From the NCBI GenBank assembly GCA_009733575.1, contig ML769383.1, positions 496,001 to 560,000 of the forward strand: a DNA stretch of 64,000 nt, written 5' to 3'. Under the pieces are notes generated by a model. That model was not told where the DNA came from and did no database searches. It worked only from the letters and a program-made list of their open reading frames with translations. A program made the position numbers and the translations under genes. Position 1 is the stretch's first letter; each line of letters starts with the position of its first letter. Shown here piece after piece: positions 26,979 to 39,202 of the stretch. This DNA comes from Gymnopus androsaceus JB14. Lineage: Eukaryota; Basidiomycota; Agaricomycetes; Agaricales; Omphalotaceae.

Positions 26979-28182
26979 TCACGCATACGTCTTCTTGGCC
27001 GTCGTGCAGAAGACAGCATCTACGGCCTCTTGTTCAACTCCGAGCTCGGCGAATGATTCTCTGGCAATCTCATACCAATCTCCGGCGCTAGATGGCACCT
27101 TGGAAGATGCTGAAGGAGTTGAACCAAAAATGATGCGTTGGTAACCGAACGCTTCCATGACCGGACCCACTGTATCAAACTATAAGTAATTGAGATAGAG
27201 AGAGGAGAATGATCAACTTACGGTACATCTTGATCCTCCGTTTCCACTCCTTCTTCTGCTTCGTAGCGTCATTAATGGGACTGGCCACTAGAATTGAAGG
27301 AGTGGGAGGTGTCGCCACGTCCCAAGATGGGGGAAGGTACTTGATAACAACTTGCGGGAAGAGCGAAAGAGCTGCAATCTGCGACTGGAATTTGCGATAT
27401 GTGGGATGGTTCATCAATTTCACGATGGGCAATTCAAGGTCATTCGGGGGAGGAAGAAGATTTGCTACCAAAAAGGGTAAATGAAGTATCTTAGGTTAGA
27501 ATTGAGCGAATCAAACGTACAAAGGATGATAGGAGGGACTGGTGAAACATCAGTCATTGCTTTGGACAACAGGTCCTCAAAGCTCTCGAACACGTCGTCG
27601 GACGAGAGATCAGCGTGAACATCGATGTCGACTGGCCGGCCTTGTTGAAGAGCCCATTTAAGACTTTCGACCGAGTTGGGACTCAATCGGGAAAAGACCG
27701 TTGTCAAAGAGACAGGATAAGACGTGGGCAGTGAAGGTCGATCGGTGCTTTCCAAGCTGAAGGGGACCATTACCGACACTATTGGAACGTCCAATCTGCA
27801 ACGATGTAAGGTGAATGAGTCTGGAAGCATACAAAAAGACATACTTGGACAAAGATTCTTCATTTGTGTTCGATAATGACACGACGATTCCACCGATGCG
27901 GCTCCCTAGTTGGGGACCGGCATCTATCTTCCAACGAGACAATAAAGCATCTCCGTTAGATGCTACGACGTTGGCGTCCAAGACGCTCTCTGGCTGAACT
28001 GTGGATGGACTGGGTGGCAGTGGAAATTTTTCAGACGTTCCTTTCCGTTGATTGTCAGTATATCTTGTCGATCTGTCTAAAGAAGATATCCTACCGGAAT
28101 TTGGCGGACTGAAGGCCGATAAAGGCAGCTTTGGCAGCGTTTTACCTTTTCGCTTGCCACCAGGAGAAGGAGGAATGCTCAT
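26979..28182 (-). CDS. Amidohydrolase-like protein, fungal
   Basis: The starting ATG at 28182 opens a basic Ser/Pro-rich leader (MSIPPSPGGKRKGKTLPKLP). Later exons carry ESLKWALQQGRPVDIDVHAD, then YRKFQSQIAALSLFPQVVIK, and the C-terminal MEAFGYQRIIFGSTPSASS with WYEIARESFAELGVEQEAV and a final AKKTYA. That last part resembles the closing strands and helix of the amidohydrolase-2 TIM barrel (FGSxxP followed by a helix and NA-K). I could not place the N-terminal metal-binding HxH motif with certainty, so catalysis is unproven. Three or four introns are likely. Confidence 0.6.
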
Positions 28183-29320
28183 GACTATCTTGGGTGGATG
28201 GATTGAGGAAAAGATGAAAAAGACGCGATGGTTGGAAGGAAAGAAGCAAGTCTATTTAAATACAACCATCACTCCGTTTCAGATCAAGCAGCATCAAGCC
28301 CATCTCAGGGCGCTCTACTTCAGTGGCTCACATAGCAGCGCGATGGTTGGTCGTCCTTGTTCATCAGATCTAAAGGTACATCAGATATCATGATATTCAG
28401 AATCACCATCTGTGTTCCAGCAGATCGCGCTCCGTTCCAACGTGAACGCGCTCCTCCATGGGCCAGAGACATTCAATCGCGGTTGGAACTACAGGACCAC
28501 AGCTCCAAATACAAGACGCGTTAAAAAGGAATTGGAAACTAAAATATTTGGGCTATGACGGAGATAGCTGGAGATAGCGTATAATTACTCCAATGGTATG
28601 GTAAAACGGAGAAAGTCCAACACAGTCCAACCTTGTTCTCCTAGTTTTCCATGGTAACATGGGACGTGGCAGACGCGACAGACCGAAGACTCCGAACTGT
28701 TCTGGCATAGACCTTGGTTGCGACTCCTTATGTTACTACCATCGACTTGCCTCTGGCATTTTAGCTCGTTCGTCGCTGTTTAGATGGCTACTACTTATCA
28801 CGAAGCAGCAGCAGTGGTTTTCCATCTTGCACTTATTCTGGTCTCGCTCTCATTCACATTTAAGCTTGAAGGGGATCTGTACGGAAAGGTTGGTTTTGCT
28901 CAAACGCCTAACATCCCGAAAAATGAACTGCGTAGCTGCTACAGTAATGAAAAACGGACTGTGTGGCTCCTGCCTAGCTACCGTAGGCCTGAGCTAACGT
29001 AGGAGTCCCGAGTCCCGGATGTAAGGGGGAGTGTTACTGCTATCGCAGCGTGGCTTACAACTAAGGCGGTGGCCCAATAACGCATCACCAAGTGTTGCTG
29101 CGAGTGTGATGTTAGCGAGTGAGGGACACTCAGTTCAGATGATCACCAGCGTGGATCTTGGCTTCCTGCGATATAGCACAGATGGTGCCTCAGCTCTGCT
29201 GAGAATGCTCAGAGTACGTAAAGATTTCTTCTGACCCACTAGAGCTTCCTCCGCAAAACACAATCCCACAGAAAGGTTCAATATCTTATTTCACTAGAGC
29301 GAGTCCATGCAATATAGAGT
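28183..29320. other. Intergenic about 1.1 kb, possible retroelement trace
   Basis: No supported gene. At 29021-29035 a purine run (AAGGGGGAG) is followed at once by TGTTA, which resembles a polypurine tract next to the start of a copia-type LTR. No matching LTR end or coding remnant was found. Confidence 0.4.
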
Positions 29321-30276
29321 TCAAATTCTAATGTGACTACGTAGAGAGCGCGAGGGCCTCACTGGCTCTTTGTGTAGTACACAGACTCGGTCCACCTGCG
29401 AGTCCAAGATGATCTCTGAACCAGCCATTAGAAATGATAATGACGACGATGAAGAACTCACATCTTCTTCGTCTTCCCTTTGTTCTTCCATAAATCTGTC
29501 GAACGCTTCCAGTGCATTTCTTCGCTCCTCCCTTCGTCCTTGTGCTCTACCTTCTGCTACTCCCTCTCTTCTTCCCTTTTTTATTCCTTCCTTTAGACCA
29601 GATTCCCTTCCCTCCTCGAAGCCATCGGAGTAGCCCGCTTCCCAGATATATTGTCGGTTCTCCTGGAACTGCTTTATCATGCCCCGCTTAAGACCCTCCT
29701 CCCTCCCTTCTTCTCTAGCTTGGTGGCTGCGATATCTACTTTGAAGATCGAGATAATCCGTTTTTACCTTCTCCGTCTCCCTTTCCGAAATGAATTTCTC
29801 CTCCAGTAATTGTGCCATCCTGATCCGAGTGTCATCCAACTCTTGCTGCACTCTCGCTAATTGATCTTTGTGTCTGCGCAGATCTTCTTCAGCTCTAAGG
29901 GTATTCATTTCCGATCGCGCTCGCGCCTCCTCTGCGTCGGTCAGCTGTGTGAAGGCTTCTTTCAACCGTACCTCCGCATATTCAGCTCGAGCTATAGCTT
30001 CTTCAGCCCTCCGTGTCTCGTACTCAAGCATGTTGTTTCTATCCGAGAGGGATCGGATTTCCTCCAGAAGCGATGCAATCGATGGATGCTGATGATGGTG
30101 ATTGTGCGTTTGCGACCCGGAGCAGTTACGAGATTTCGCCTTCGTTGACGAGGTTGAATACCCAGGGAGCTGTGTTGCATCTAATGGTCTGGGTATTTAC
30201 TTCACAAATGAGGAAATTTGCATCCAAGAAGATATAGCTTACTTCTGAGGTCGGCGACTCGACTCCTCTTGGACAT
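29321..30276 (-). CDS. Coiled-coil protein with glycine-spaced repeats
   Basis: The first exon is short (MSKRSRVADLR) and joins, via an intron ending at ACCATTAG, to a His/Ser-rich segment. It then enters a long heptad coiled coil (from SLLEEIRSLSDRNNMLEYE) of about 150 residues rich in Glu, Arg, Ala and Leu. After that a block repeats Gly every four to eight residues (EEGREEGLKRG, GFEEGRESGLKEGIKKG, REGVAEGRAQGRREE). A Ser-rich acidic tail closes it. No known domain is recognised. The single-frame length and clean splice join support a real gene. Function unknown; a scaffold or cytoskeletal role is only a guess. Confidence 0.7.
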
Positions 30277-30605
30277 GGTTGGCAATGTCGGGCTGCATTT
30301 GGGACGTGGACTGGACTGGATTCCTCTAGTTGTCGTATTCGTTGTAAGTTACATCCTGTGCTATTTGTAGTATGATGTAGATCCTACATGGCCTCGTGTT
30401 GAACTCATGCTCTTCCCTGCGTCATCTGTCGAAACGCTCCTCGCATTGCTCTGCGCTTGTGCTGAGAACTTTTAGCGTGATTGATCATTGGATGGGTTCT
30501 TCAAGCTCCGCGAAATATGATTATCCACTTCTTCATCCTTTAATAAACACGCAAAGTATGAATAATAAAGATTCATTGGGTATAAGTACCTCGATACGAT
30601 TTTGT
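30277..30605. other. Intergenic, no gene seen
   Basis: Between the coiled-coil protein start and the ALG11 stop, both on the minus strand. Nothing recognisable. Confidence 0.45.
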
Positions 30606-32556
30606 TTAATTCGAAGGAAGGAAACTCTTCCATCCACTCGCATTCCAGCCCTTCTCAAATTCTTCTTCAGAAAATCGTTGAACAGCCCATGTCCTCGCGC
30701 GTTGCCGTACTGCAAGATCTTCCTCATTTGACAATGATAGGGCAGTTTGCAAAGCCTCTGCAAATCCTTCGACACTCTCGGCATGATATCCTGTGAAAAT
30801 GCTCAGCATTATCCTTCATGTCTATCACAATCAACATACCTGTAGGTTGACCATTGAACGGAACAATGATGTCTTGGAGAGGTCCACCAGATTTGTGAGC
30901 AACCGGAATCAATCCCGCTGCCTGTATCATGGAGTAAGACCTCGGATGAAGGAATGAATAGTAATGATAAGCTGAACAGACCATGAATTCAACAACATTT
31001 ATCCCAAAATGTTCGTCCACCATTGTGCTAAAACCAATGCTAGCTCTGGCCAGCCAGCTAAGCATAGTCGGATACGAAGCGTTAACAATGAATTCGACGT
31101 TGCTCTAGAAAAGAAGCGGTTAGAACCAAGGACTGTCCAAAATACCTGTTACTAGAGCTAACCTCAATTTGTAGATCATCCCTCGCCAAGAGAACGGAGA
31201 TTATTTACTCGGGCTTCATCATCTGGATTCCGACTCCCGCCAATCAACACGAGCTTTACTGGACGCTCGGCGCCAGCGTATTCAGGATGGTCTTTTAGAA
31301 GCTGTTTGAAAGCTCGCAGTTGTGTAGGGTGATCTTTTTCAGGTCTAGAGCCGATGTATCAGCTGAGTAACCAGCATGAACCACCAACATACCGAAATTG
31401 AGCAAGACTTAGAATAACACGATCTCTTCCCGTCAACGGGTACCTCGACATCTCCCGAGTATCGCAAGGGGGATAGACAATCTGAGCAGAAGTGGCTGAT
31501 CCGTATTTGCTACTAGATAACATCCATAGCGGAGTCAAAAGATGCAGCGTATCTAGAAGAGTATCGGAGTGCTGTAGGATTGAATTGATGTGATTCTGGG
31601 TCCAGGAGGAGTTCACCATGATAAAGGCGGAACTCCGAAGAGATACGGCATAGTAATACATGAAAAAGCGATAATATCTGTCGCAGATTATAGTGAGGAT
31701 GTCAAGCATAAAGAGCAAGGGCTCACAGAAGCTTTCCCTGGCTAAGGAACGTTGAAGAAGATATGGCATCGGAGTTCGTGTACCCCCTTTTCCGCGATTT
31801 AACTCGGTTCAACATGTTGGTGCTGATAGTAGGGTAATGGACATAGGCGCCAATGGGGATTCCTGCTAGTAATGAGACAACATGAAATGTGAATGCATAT
31901 CCCATGGTATCTAAGAGTCGCAGTCAGAAACATTATGGAGTCTGCATGCGAGAATCAGCACCAATATACAAGTCTGGGATGAGTTTTGACATTGCTTCCC
32001 AAGCGAGGTACATGGAACCGACACTTTGCCCAAAAGGGTGAAATACGGCCAAGTAGAATCCTCTATGAACTTCCGAGAAGTCAAAAACACGAAGTCCAGA
32101 CCTTTGGGATCCAAGTTTATGTCAAATCGCGCCTTGATACTATGTATCAATACCGAGATCAGAGAGAGTAATCAACGCGCACCTTGACTTTGGAGATAAT
32201 CTCATCTTTACTTGCATCCGTATCTCCGCTGTAAACGATGCTGACGATGTTGGGCTCAGAGCGCTGCAGGGCAGCTATTGCTGTCCAAAGTACGCGTTCT
32301 CCGCCTCCTCCTGCATTGCTGAAGTATGATCAGAAATGCCCTTTGACTGACGGATGTAGCCTAACCAGTATGGATGAAAGAATCCGACCAATCGTTGATC
32401 CTTGGAATCTCGACCTAGTCTCCGCAGGAGATCTGTTCGTCGCACGCGATTGGCCGCTCGTAGGTTGGCACGGTAAAATTGAAGTGGTATCCAGAAGGAG
32501 CCTATCCAGACTATCCAGACAGAAAAGAGGGTAATTGGGATGGACATATAATACAT
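30606..32556 (-). CDS. ALG11: GDP-mannose:Man3GlcNAc2-PP-dolichol alpha-1,2-mannosyltransferase (Alg11)
   Basis: An N-terminal membrane helix ([20 protein letters not shown]) is followed by [17 protein letters not shown], the donor-site glycine loop split by an intron. Next come [19 protein letters not shown] and IVYPPCDT. The GT4 catalytic part has [29 protein letters not shown] and [14 protein letters not shown] (E-x7-E region). Family knowledge: Alg11 adds the fourth and fifth mannoses on the cytosolic side of the ER. The start at 32556 is the first in-frame ATG. One extra base near 31186 breaks the frame inside [14 protein letters not shown]. Upstream of the start lie G1/S-like motifs. 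Confidence 0.93.
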
Positions 32557-33079
32557 GGTTTGAGAGGAAGAATAGCGCGAAATAAATGCCAATTATCAGC
32601 CACGCGTCAAGGACGTGTCAGGCGCCAAATTGGCGCTTAAAGGCTTTTTTGGCGCTTCACGCTGCGGAGTCGATCACGACTTACTTCCTATATGTTCCTA
32701 TGTTTCTCTGAGTAGGAAACCTCAGTGTGTGATTCACCTCCGAAGTCCATCCTGCCAAGGGACTTTGAAGAAAGAGCCTTTTCCATTTCATTATAAAGTT
32801 CACCTCATCCAATCATGATTCCATTCAGTGTCGCCCTCCGCGATACGTGCCAAGTAAATGCCCATGTGGGCTGAGAGGGTAAGCCTAAGATCATATAACA
32901 CTTATGTGCTACCTTACAGGCTCACCTCATACAAGATCATCTTGTGATAGTCACCGAATCATTTTGATAGATTTGTTCACCTGGCCAGTTGCTCCTGCAC
33001 AACGTTGGCACGACGCGTATAAAATGGACCTTGCTCAAGATGATCCGAGAAGAGCTCCCGGGTCGCCCTCACTAGTGGA
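32557..33079. promoter_or_regulatory. Divergent promoter region ALG11/lipase with clustered GGCGC motifs
   Basis: ACGCGT (MCB type) lies at 32602-32607. A perfect 15-base palindrome of the E2F-like core lies at 32622-32636 (GCGCCAA, A, TTGGCGC), and TTTTTTGGCGC at 32645-32655. All are within 100 bases upstream of the ALG11 start. The rest of the stretch shows no gene. Whether any factor binds is not shown by sequence alone. Confidence 0.45.
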
Positions 33080-34483
33080 ATGCACTCTTCATCCATTTTC
33101 GTCGCACTGAGTGCGTTGAGCTCATGCCTGGCAGCCCCCTTGACTCTCAACCGTAGAACGGTTACCCCTGTCTCTGCTGCGGAACTTGCGAGCTTTGCAC
33201 CATTTACTCAGTTTGCTAGAGCAACATACTGTGACGGTTTTCAAACTTGGACCTGCGGACGTACGAGTTGCTCTTTCTATATCACAGTAAATGCCCATAA
33301 CTTTTAACCATCTATAGCTGCGTGCGATGCCAATTCCGATTTCGAGTTATCTCTCGCTGGCGGTGATGGCAATGATATTCAAAACTGTACGCATTTTCAT
33401 ATCTTTGACGTTGATGCCATTTCTGATAGTCCATTTTAGTCTTTGTTGGGTGAGTGGAGGCCGTCTCCCTTTATTAAACGACATACACTCAAGCCCAAGA
33501 GGTTATTAGCTTCTCACCATCATTGAGCAGTATCATAGTAGCTCATGAGGGTACCAATCCTATTGAACTGTAAGCATCTGCACTTTATGCGAACTTAACG
33601 CCGTCTCAATTATCAATTCCTAGTGAATCCGACCTTACTGATGTTGGAGTTCTGCTGGTCGGCTTGAATTCCACCTTATTCCCTGGCGTTTCGTCCAGCG
33701 CAGAGGTGCATGATGGATTCCGTGATGAACATGAGAAGACTGCTACTTCTATCCTTGCTGAGGTGCAGACTCTGATGAGTACAAAAAGCACCAATAATGT
33801 AATTGCGGTGAGCCACTGAACCCGATATCATTTACCTGATGAGAATTCTCATTAAATACATCAGGTTGGGCATTCTCTTGGAGGTGCCTTGGCTGAGCTT
33901 GATTCTTTGTTCTTTGCCTTGAATCTACCTTCGGGAACTAATGTCTCAGGTGTAACATATGGTACTCCACGTAAGTTTTGACATATTTATGCTACTACTT
34001 ACGTTCCATATTCACCTCCACTTGCAGGTGTGGGGAATCCCGATTTTGCCAGCTTGATTGACCAATATGTAAGTGGTCGTCTATTGTACCATGCTTTTTT
34101 GGAATTGAAAAGTATTTCTAGGTACCCAATTTCAAGCGCATAACCAATGAGAAGGATATCGTCCCGATTGTGCCAGGTACTTCCAAGCTCTACATATTCT
34201 GCCTGATCTTTTACCGAAATCATTTAGGACGATTCCTTGGATATCAGCATCCAGCTGGCGAGATTCACTTGATTAGTCCGGGAAATGCGGTATCATGCCT
34301 AGGTGATGATGATGGAACTGATTCGCAATGCATTGATGAGACAGTCCCAAATGTTTTGGAGGGGGATATCCTTAACCATGTAAGATCTATATCTCTTACC
34401 AGAAAATACGACCTAACTGTGGCGACATGGGATAGCTGGGACCTTATGAGGGTATATCTCTTGGTACACTCGCTTGTGGATGA
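33080..34483 (+). CDS. Secreted class 3 triacylglycerol lipase
   Basis: It starts with a signal peptide (MHSSSIFVALSALSSCLAAP) and a short pro-region. The oxyanion strand IIVAHEGTNP follows, then the nucleophile elbow VIAVGHSLGGALAELDS, the Asp region ITNEKDIVPIVPG, and a final NHLGPYEGI that supplies the catalytic His before the stop. A Cys pair near FQTWTCG and PACDANSDFE is typical of the family. About eight short introns are inferred, each restoring the family frame. It should hydrolyse acylglycerols or related esters outside the cell. No regulator is visible. Confidence 0.9.
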
Positions 34484-34601
34484 TCGGCGATCTAGTAGCT
34501 TTATATGTAGAACATATACAAGAGAGCTACGGCCCGTGGCGGCTTGCTAAGACTAGCTTTGACCTTTACATAATTCCATTCAATCGTTCACCTTCACAAC
34601 C

Positions 34602-36266
34602 ATGACGAGTATACCAACACAAAGTGGCGCGTCGCTGAACAGCTCCGGAAGCATAGAATCCCACTTGTCCAAAGCTAATCAACGGTTTCGGCTACCCGGT
34701 TCTTGCAGTGGCTCAGTTGACGCCAATCTCTTACCAAAACACTCTTTTGACCTTCCAGTGCAGGAATGCTCGAATTCGACGCGTAGTTTTAGTATCTCCA
34801 ACATCGGCAAACTTCTGCTCTCTGATTTCGCTTCATCAAATCGCGCGACTTCTTACGATGAATCCTTGACCCTCCCAAAACGCCTTTACTGTCGGATGTT
34901 CTTCTGCATTAGAATGACTTTGGTTTTCTATTGCTGTTTCAGTCTCGTTTTCGCTCCGATTGCTGTTTATAATGGATTCAAAAAACCCATTCGTAAGGGC
35001 GATTTATAACTCTTCTTGTATGGGCCATTCATCCACTTTTACTTATTAGCCAACGTTCCGAACTTATACAATCCTGCCAATGTCCGACGCGCAAAAAATG
35101 TCCGGTGTTCTTTCTTCCTATACAATACCTCCCTTTGTTCTTCCCTTCGTCAAACGCGGTTCAGCGAGCAATCTTTCAGATGTGACGTTATGTCTATGGG
35201 ACTACGAATCCAACGTCTCTTCTCACAGCATCCATCGGTTGGCTTCGTACTGGAAAGGTAAGGGTATGTTTTTTAGATCCCTACAACGTTTCTTTAATTT
35301 TACTGGAAAGGTCCGATATCCCTTGTTCTGCTCCTGCCACATACCTGCTACTTCTCAGCAGATACGCAGTCCAGCTCAACTCGGAAGCGTGGAATATACA
35401 CACGAATTTATCTATCCACCTCGTTCAACGCGACTCGGCAGCAATTGGATTCATTCTCACCCAACCTATTTCTAAATCTAGCACGATTACTTGCACCCAC
35501 TTCCTACGCCATGCTATTCCCTGGAGATATATCGCTCGTCTCTTCTGACCTGAGGATGATGACCCAAGTCTTGTCAGATACGAAAGCTAGCCAGTCCATT
35601 TCCGTTGTCTGCTCCTGGTACCAGTCGAGTAACATATCCTCCCTCTCCGTTGTCCCCCGCCTTGATCCCTCGCGATCATCCTCGTTGGTGCACAGAGCGG
35701 TTTACATTTTCAAATTCCCGCAGTCGAACTGGGATGAATGCTTTGTGGCAATTGTGGTTAGATAGCTTTGGACGTATCGGAGGCATCAATGCAACAATAG
35801 AGAGTGGCATCGAAGAAGATATGCATGGGAACGACTTTGCGGTATGTGAGCTCGCGTTTGCCTTGCAATGGATACAACCTCATAGTCGATTCTGGTGCAG
35901 ACGAAAACTCATCAGCAATTGAGTTCAAGATTGAAAGCGGAAATGTGCGATCTCAGCATAAAGAAACTGGCTATGGTAGCGACGCAGCCCACCAAGCAGA
36001 AGATGCGATGGCTGAAGCAGTTTTGTCGCAAGGCAAGTCCATCAAACTGGAGTCAACGAAGCCTACTCACTCTTTCGATAGGTCACGGAACTGGATTCGG
36101 AACTAGGAAAATAGCTTTTTGGAATCGCCGAGTAACTGCTCCTCCATCTCCACTTCGTCCACATCCTCATCGTGGTGAACCAGGTAAATACTGTCTCCTT
36201 CGGGCCCATCTACAACCAGCTCCAGGAGATCTTTTGCCATTTCTATACATCCCGAGTTTCATGTAA
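34602..36266 (+). CDS. Possible type II membrane glycosyltransferase (GT49-like), frames broken
   Basis: The first exon codes for a Ser-rich cytosolic tail and a membrane helix (MTLVFYCCFSLVFAPIAVY). Later pieces read DVTLCLWDYES, WKGPISLVLLL, NLARLLAPTSYAMLFPGD, LIPRDHPRWCTERFTFSNS, WQLWLDSFGRIGG and RWLKQFCRK. The order recalls fungal LARGE-type (GT49) transferases, but I am not certain of the family. Reading frame changes at several points (about 35000, 35320, 35440, 35620, 35715 and 35745), two of them compensating, so it may be a decaying gene or poor sequence. The end is uncertain: the frame runs on past 36106 into the antisense ATRIP coding end, and 36266 is the outer limit. Confidence 0.45.
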
Positions 36267-39158
36267 ATCAATGCATATTCAAACGAGGTCTAGTGGCGAC
36301 GATACCTCGTATAGCCGACAGCTCGTATTGTTCATCTGGATCAATCCATTCAGGCATCGGGGCGTAACTAAGTCTACCGAATGTCACTGTGAACATATGA
36401 ATGATCCCGTTAAACGGCCTTTGCGGTGAATTTTGTAGTTTCATCCGAAGCCCGACCTCTGGCTGCACGCTGAATACCAGATAATGGAGTAGGTACATGG
36501 TCTGGTTCAAAGATTTAATGGTTCTGCAACGATATTAAAGCGGTGTACAAACAGACACGACGAAGAAAACTCACGAGGAGATGGTAGAGGGCGAAGAGAG
36601 TAAGGATTCATCTTCTTCCCAGATCGGAGAGCTCATATTCGTGAGATACAAGATGAGTGACGGGATAGCTCCATTGGAAGAAGTGAGCGCTGCTAGAGCA
36701 TCAGGGTGTGCTTGCGATAGAACTACCAGAAGCGTTACAACATTCTCCTTCAGTGCTATGGACTGGAAAGAAGACATCTAGTAGGTTGAAACCAAATACG
36801 ATGACATGACTTACCTCGTCACCTCGGCGATTACCGTCAATAAGGAATGAACACAGGCGATCGAGCTGAGGGATTTTTGGGACGAACACTCGCTGATTTT
36901 CTCCTTCTTCAAGTTCTGGAGCAGGAAGAGAAAGCAAAGAGCAAGCCAGATGTGGATCTTTAAGAATGGTTAGTAGCTGAATTTCATAATGTTTGCAGAC
37001 AGCCGTACATATGGACATTAGAGCCAGTAGACGCGTTGCACGATTCAAGAACCAACACGGCTTGTGAGTTGTTCAAAAGAGTCATAAGAACTTCTTGATC
37101 GCGAGCTACAATGTCCAGCCTGCGTAGAAATTAGGTTGGAACAACTAACTTGGAAACGACCTACTTTCAACGCGATCCTCCGGTGTTCTCCAACACAGCG
37201 CCTCTGCGAGTGAGAGGGTTTCAGAAGCTAGGAGAGGTGTATCATGGGAGTGTTTCGTGACAGCGAGTTGTTGCTTGATGACATTGCATAGTCAAGACGA
37301 GAACGCTAGGATTGTTGTCGTTTTCGAAGCATTGGAGGAAGACGATCATGTTGAACGATGGTAGGGAATAGATTAAGGTGGATAATAGATTCAGCAATGG
37401 TATTAGTGGCGAGATCTGTCTCTCACAATGTCAGACAAAGAGTTTTTAAGCATTACAAAACTCTCACTAGGTTGGAAAGATTGAGCGCGATGGCCATCGA
37501 AACAAAGCACCGAGTCAGAACAGAAATGGCTCTATCGTAACCTTCGTTGATGGAGGTGCTAGCAATAACCTCCAAAATTCGGGAGATGTGGGAAGAATAG
37601 TCTTCCGGGGAGGCTACGGCTGTTGACTGTTCGGCAAGGAACTGCAATGTAGGTCGAGAGTAGGACGGATGTGTATGTGTCAAGACGATCCGTGTCAACT
37701 ATGTACGACTGAATCAGTCATTTATTTCATTTTCAAAGGGAAAGGACATACCTCGGCCTTCCAGTTGAAATGCACGACCTCTACGGATTCGTCCCCGTCT
37801 TCCTCGTCCTCTTCCTCCATTTCAACGTCTTCATCATCATTCGGTGTCGGTGAACTGGATGGTAACAAACGCTGCTTGGGTATCGGAGGAACATCAATCT
37901 CCATTCCGAATCCATCATCGGGAAACGAGCTCTGTGCTCGTACAGGCAATTTGCGCGATTGCAACTCGTTTTCAAATAATGGTCGATGGATTTCTGGACT
38001 ATGAGCCTTTTCTTTTCCTAGTTGTCGTTTTGGTGTTGATTCTAGGAAAGAGTTTTCGAATCCTGGAAGCATGGCTGATTTGCGGGGTGACTTGGGTGGG
38101 CGGATTGCAGGTGGCAGGACTTTAACAGGCGTAGACTCTGGGGGTACAAAGGCTGTAGAAGACGGGCCAGCAACAGCAACGCGGTTACCCCAAAAAGGAG
38201 TCTGTGTGGAACTGGGCAGATCGCGAACGTTTCTTCTTCCATGGGCGGACATTGGAGGCTTTCTGGACGTGCTTTCCAATTCATGTTGCTTTTAAAAAGA
38301 TTATGAGAAAAAGACACGTACAGTTGTCCAAATACATACTTTGAAAATGAACTGAGTCTTTAGTCGTTCCATCTCTTCCTTTAGATCTCGCTGCATTGCC
38401 GCCTGCTTGGTATCTGCCTCGTCTTTGGCTGCTTTAAGCTTGGACATTTGAGCTGCATGATCTTCAGCAGTCTTGCGAGGAGAATGAGCATAGATACTTG
38501 GAGAGTGAAGCAGATATACCTTTTGAATACCTCGACGTAATACTGCAACTTCGCCGATCTTGGCAATACGAGCGTCTTCGGCCTCTCTAAGAGCAGCCTG
38601 TATCCTCTCATTCTCCAACCGCATCTCTTCGAGCTGTTTCTTGAACTCGTCAATCTCTGGTGGCGGAGGCGGAGGAGGAGGAGGAATCGGTACAGGTTGT
38701 ACGGGGCGGACTGTAGGAGGCGGAGGAGTGATATTCTGGGGGCCCGAAGGCTGCGATGGCTCTGCTAATGCCAATGTGATTTGTTCGAGTAATCGCGCGG
38801 AACGAGCTGATTGATTTCTGTGAAAAGGTCGACTCTGGGCAGAAGATCTAATCGGAGGCTTCGGTGGCACATTGAGACTTTTTGAAGTGCTGGCCTGCGG
38901 AGTCAACGAAGGCGAACCAAGCCCAAAAGTATATGAATTTTGACACAGAGAAATCTCGGGCAATTCATCAAGGTCAAAAGACGCGCTGCTGGACGCTGCA
39001 GCCACAGAGCGCCATCCGGATTCCGTTTTCTGACGCTTTGCAGGAGGTTCTACAACAGGAGGAGCAGCATGCTTTTGTTTCCAGGACGCTTCGATATCGT
39101 CCAAAGCAGCCAAAGTCTGCTCGTCAAGATCGTCGTCGTTGTCAAAGTCGAAATCCAT
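36103..39158 (-). CDS. DNA-damage checkpoint protein ATRIP/Lcd1 (Ddc2/Rad26) homolog
   Basis: The start is acidic (MDFDFDNDDDLDEQTLAALD). A Pro-rich stretch leads to a coiled coil (EIDEFKKQLEEMRLENERIQ), the usual dimerisation part of ATRIP. A segment with TQTPFWGNRV and GFENSF follows, then an acidic run. The C-terminal helical repeats include LTRCFVSMAIALNLSNL, TRLLALMSICTAVCKHYEI and QLLTILKDPHLACSLLSLP. The last exon (REMAKDLLELVVDGPEG) was found by splicing at ATACGAG and gives the stop at 36103. Family knowledge: it loads the ATR kinase on RPA-coated single-stranded DNA. One-base breaks appear near 37062 and 37283. It lies head to head with UPF2. Confidence 0.82.
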
Positions 39159-39202
39159 GATGGAATTATGTAACCCAAGTCCAGTTTGATTCAAACCTGC
39201 AC

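Noticed and set aside
15454..28182. Secondary-metabolism cluster (MBL-fold protein, P5B ATPase, amidohydrolase, membrane protein)
   Set aside because: No backbone synthase, P450 or regulator is present, and several of the genes are housekeeping or unassigned.
30606..36266. ALG11 and the GT49-like gene as a glycosylation gene cluster
   Set aside because: Separated by a secreted lipase on a different strand arrangement; proximity alone does not support a functional cluster.
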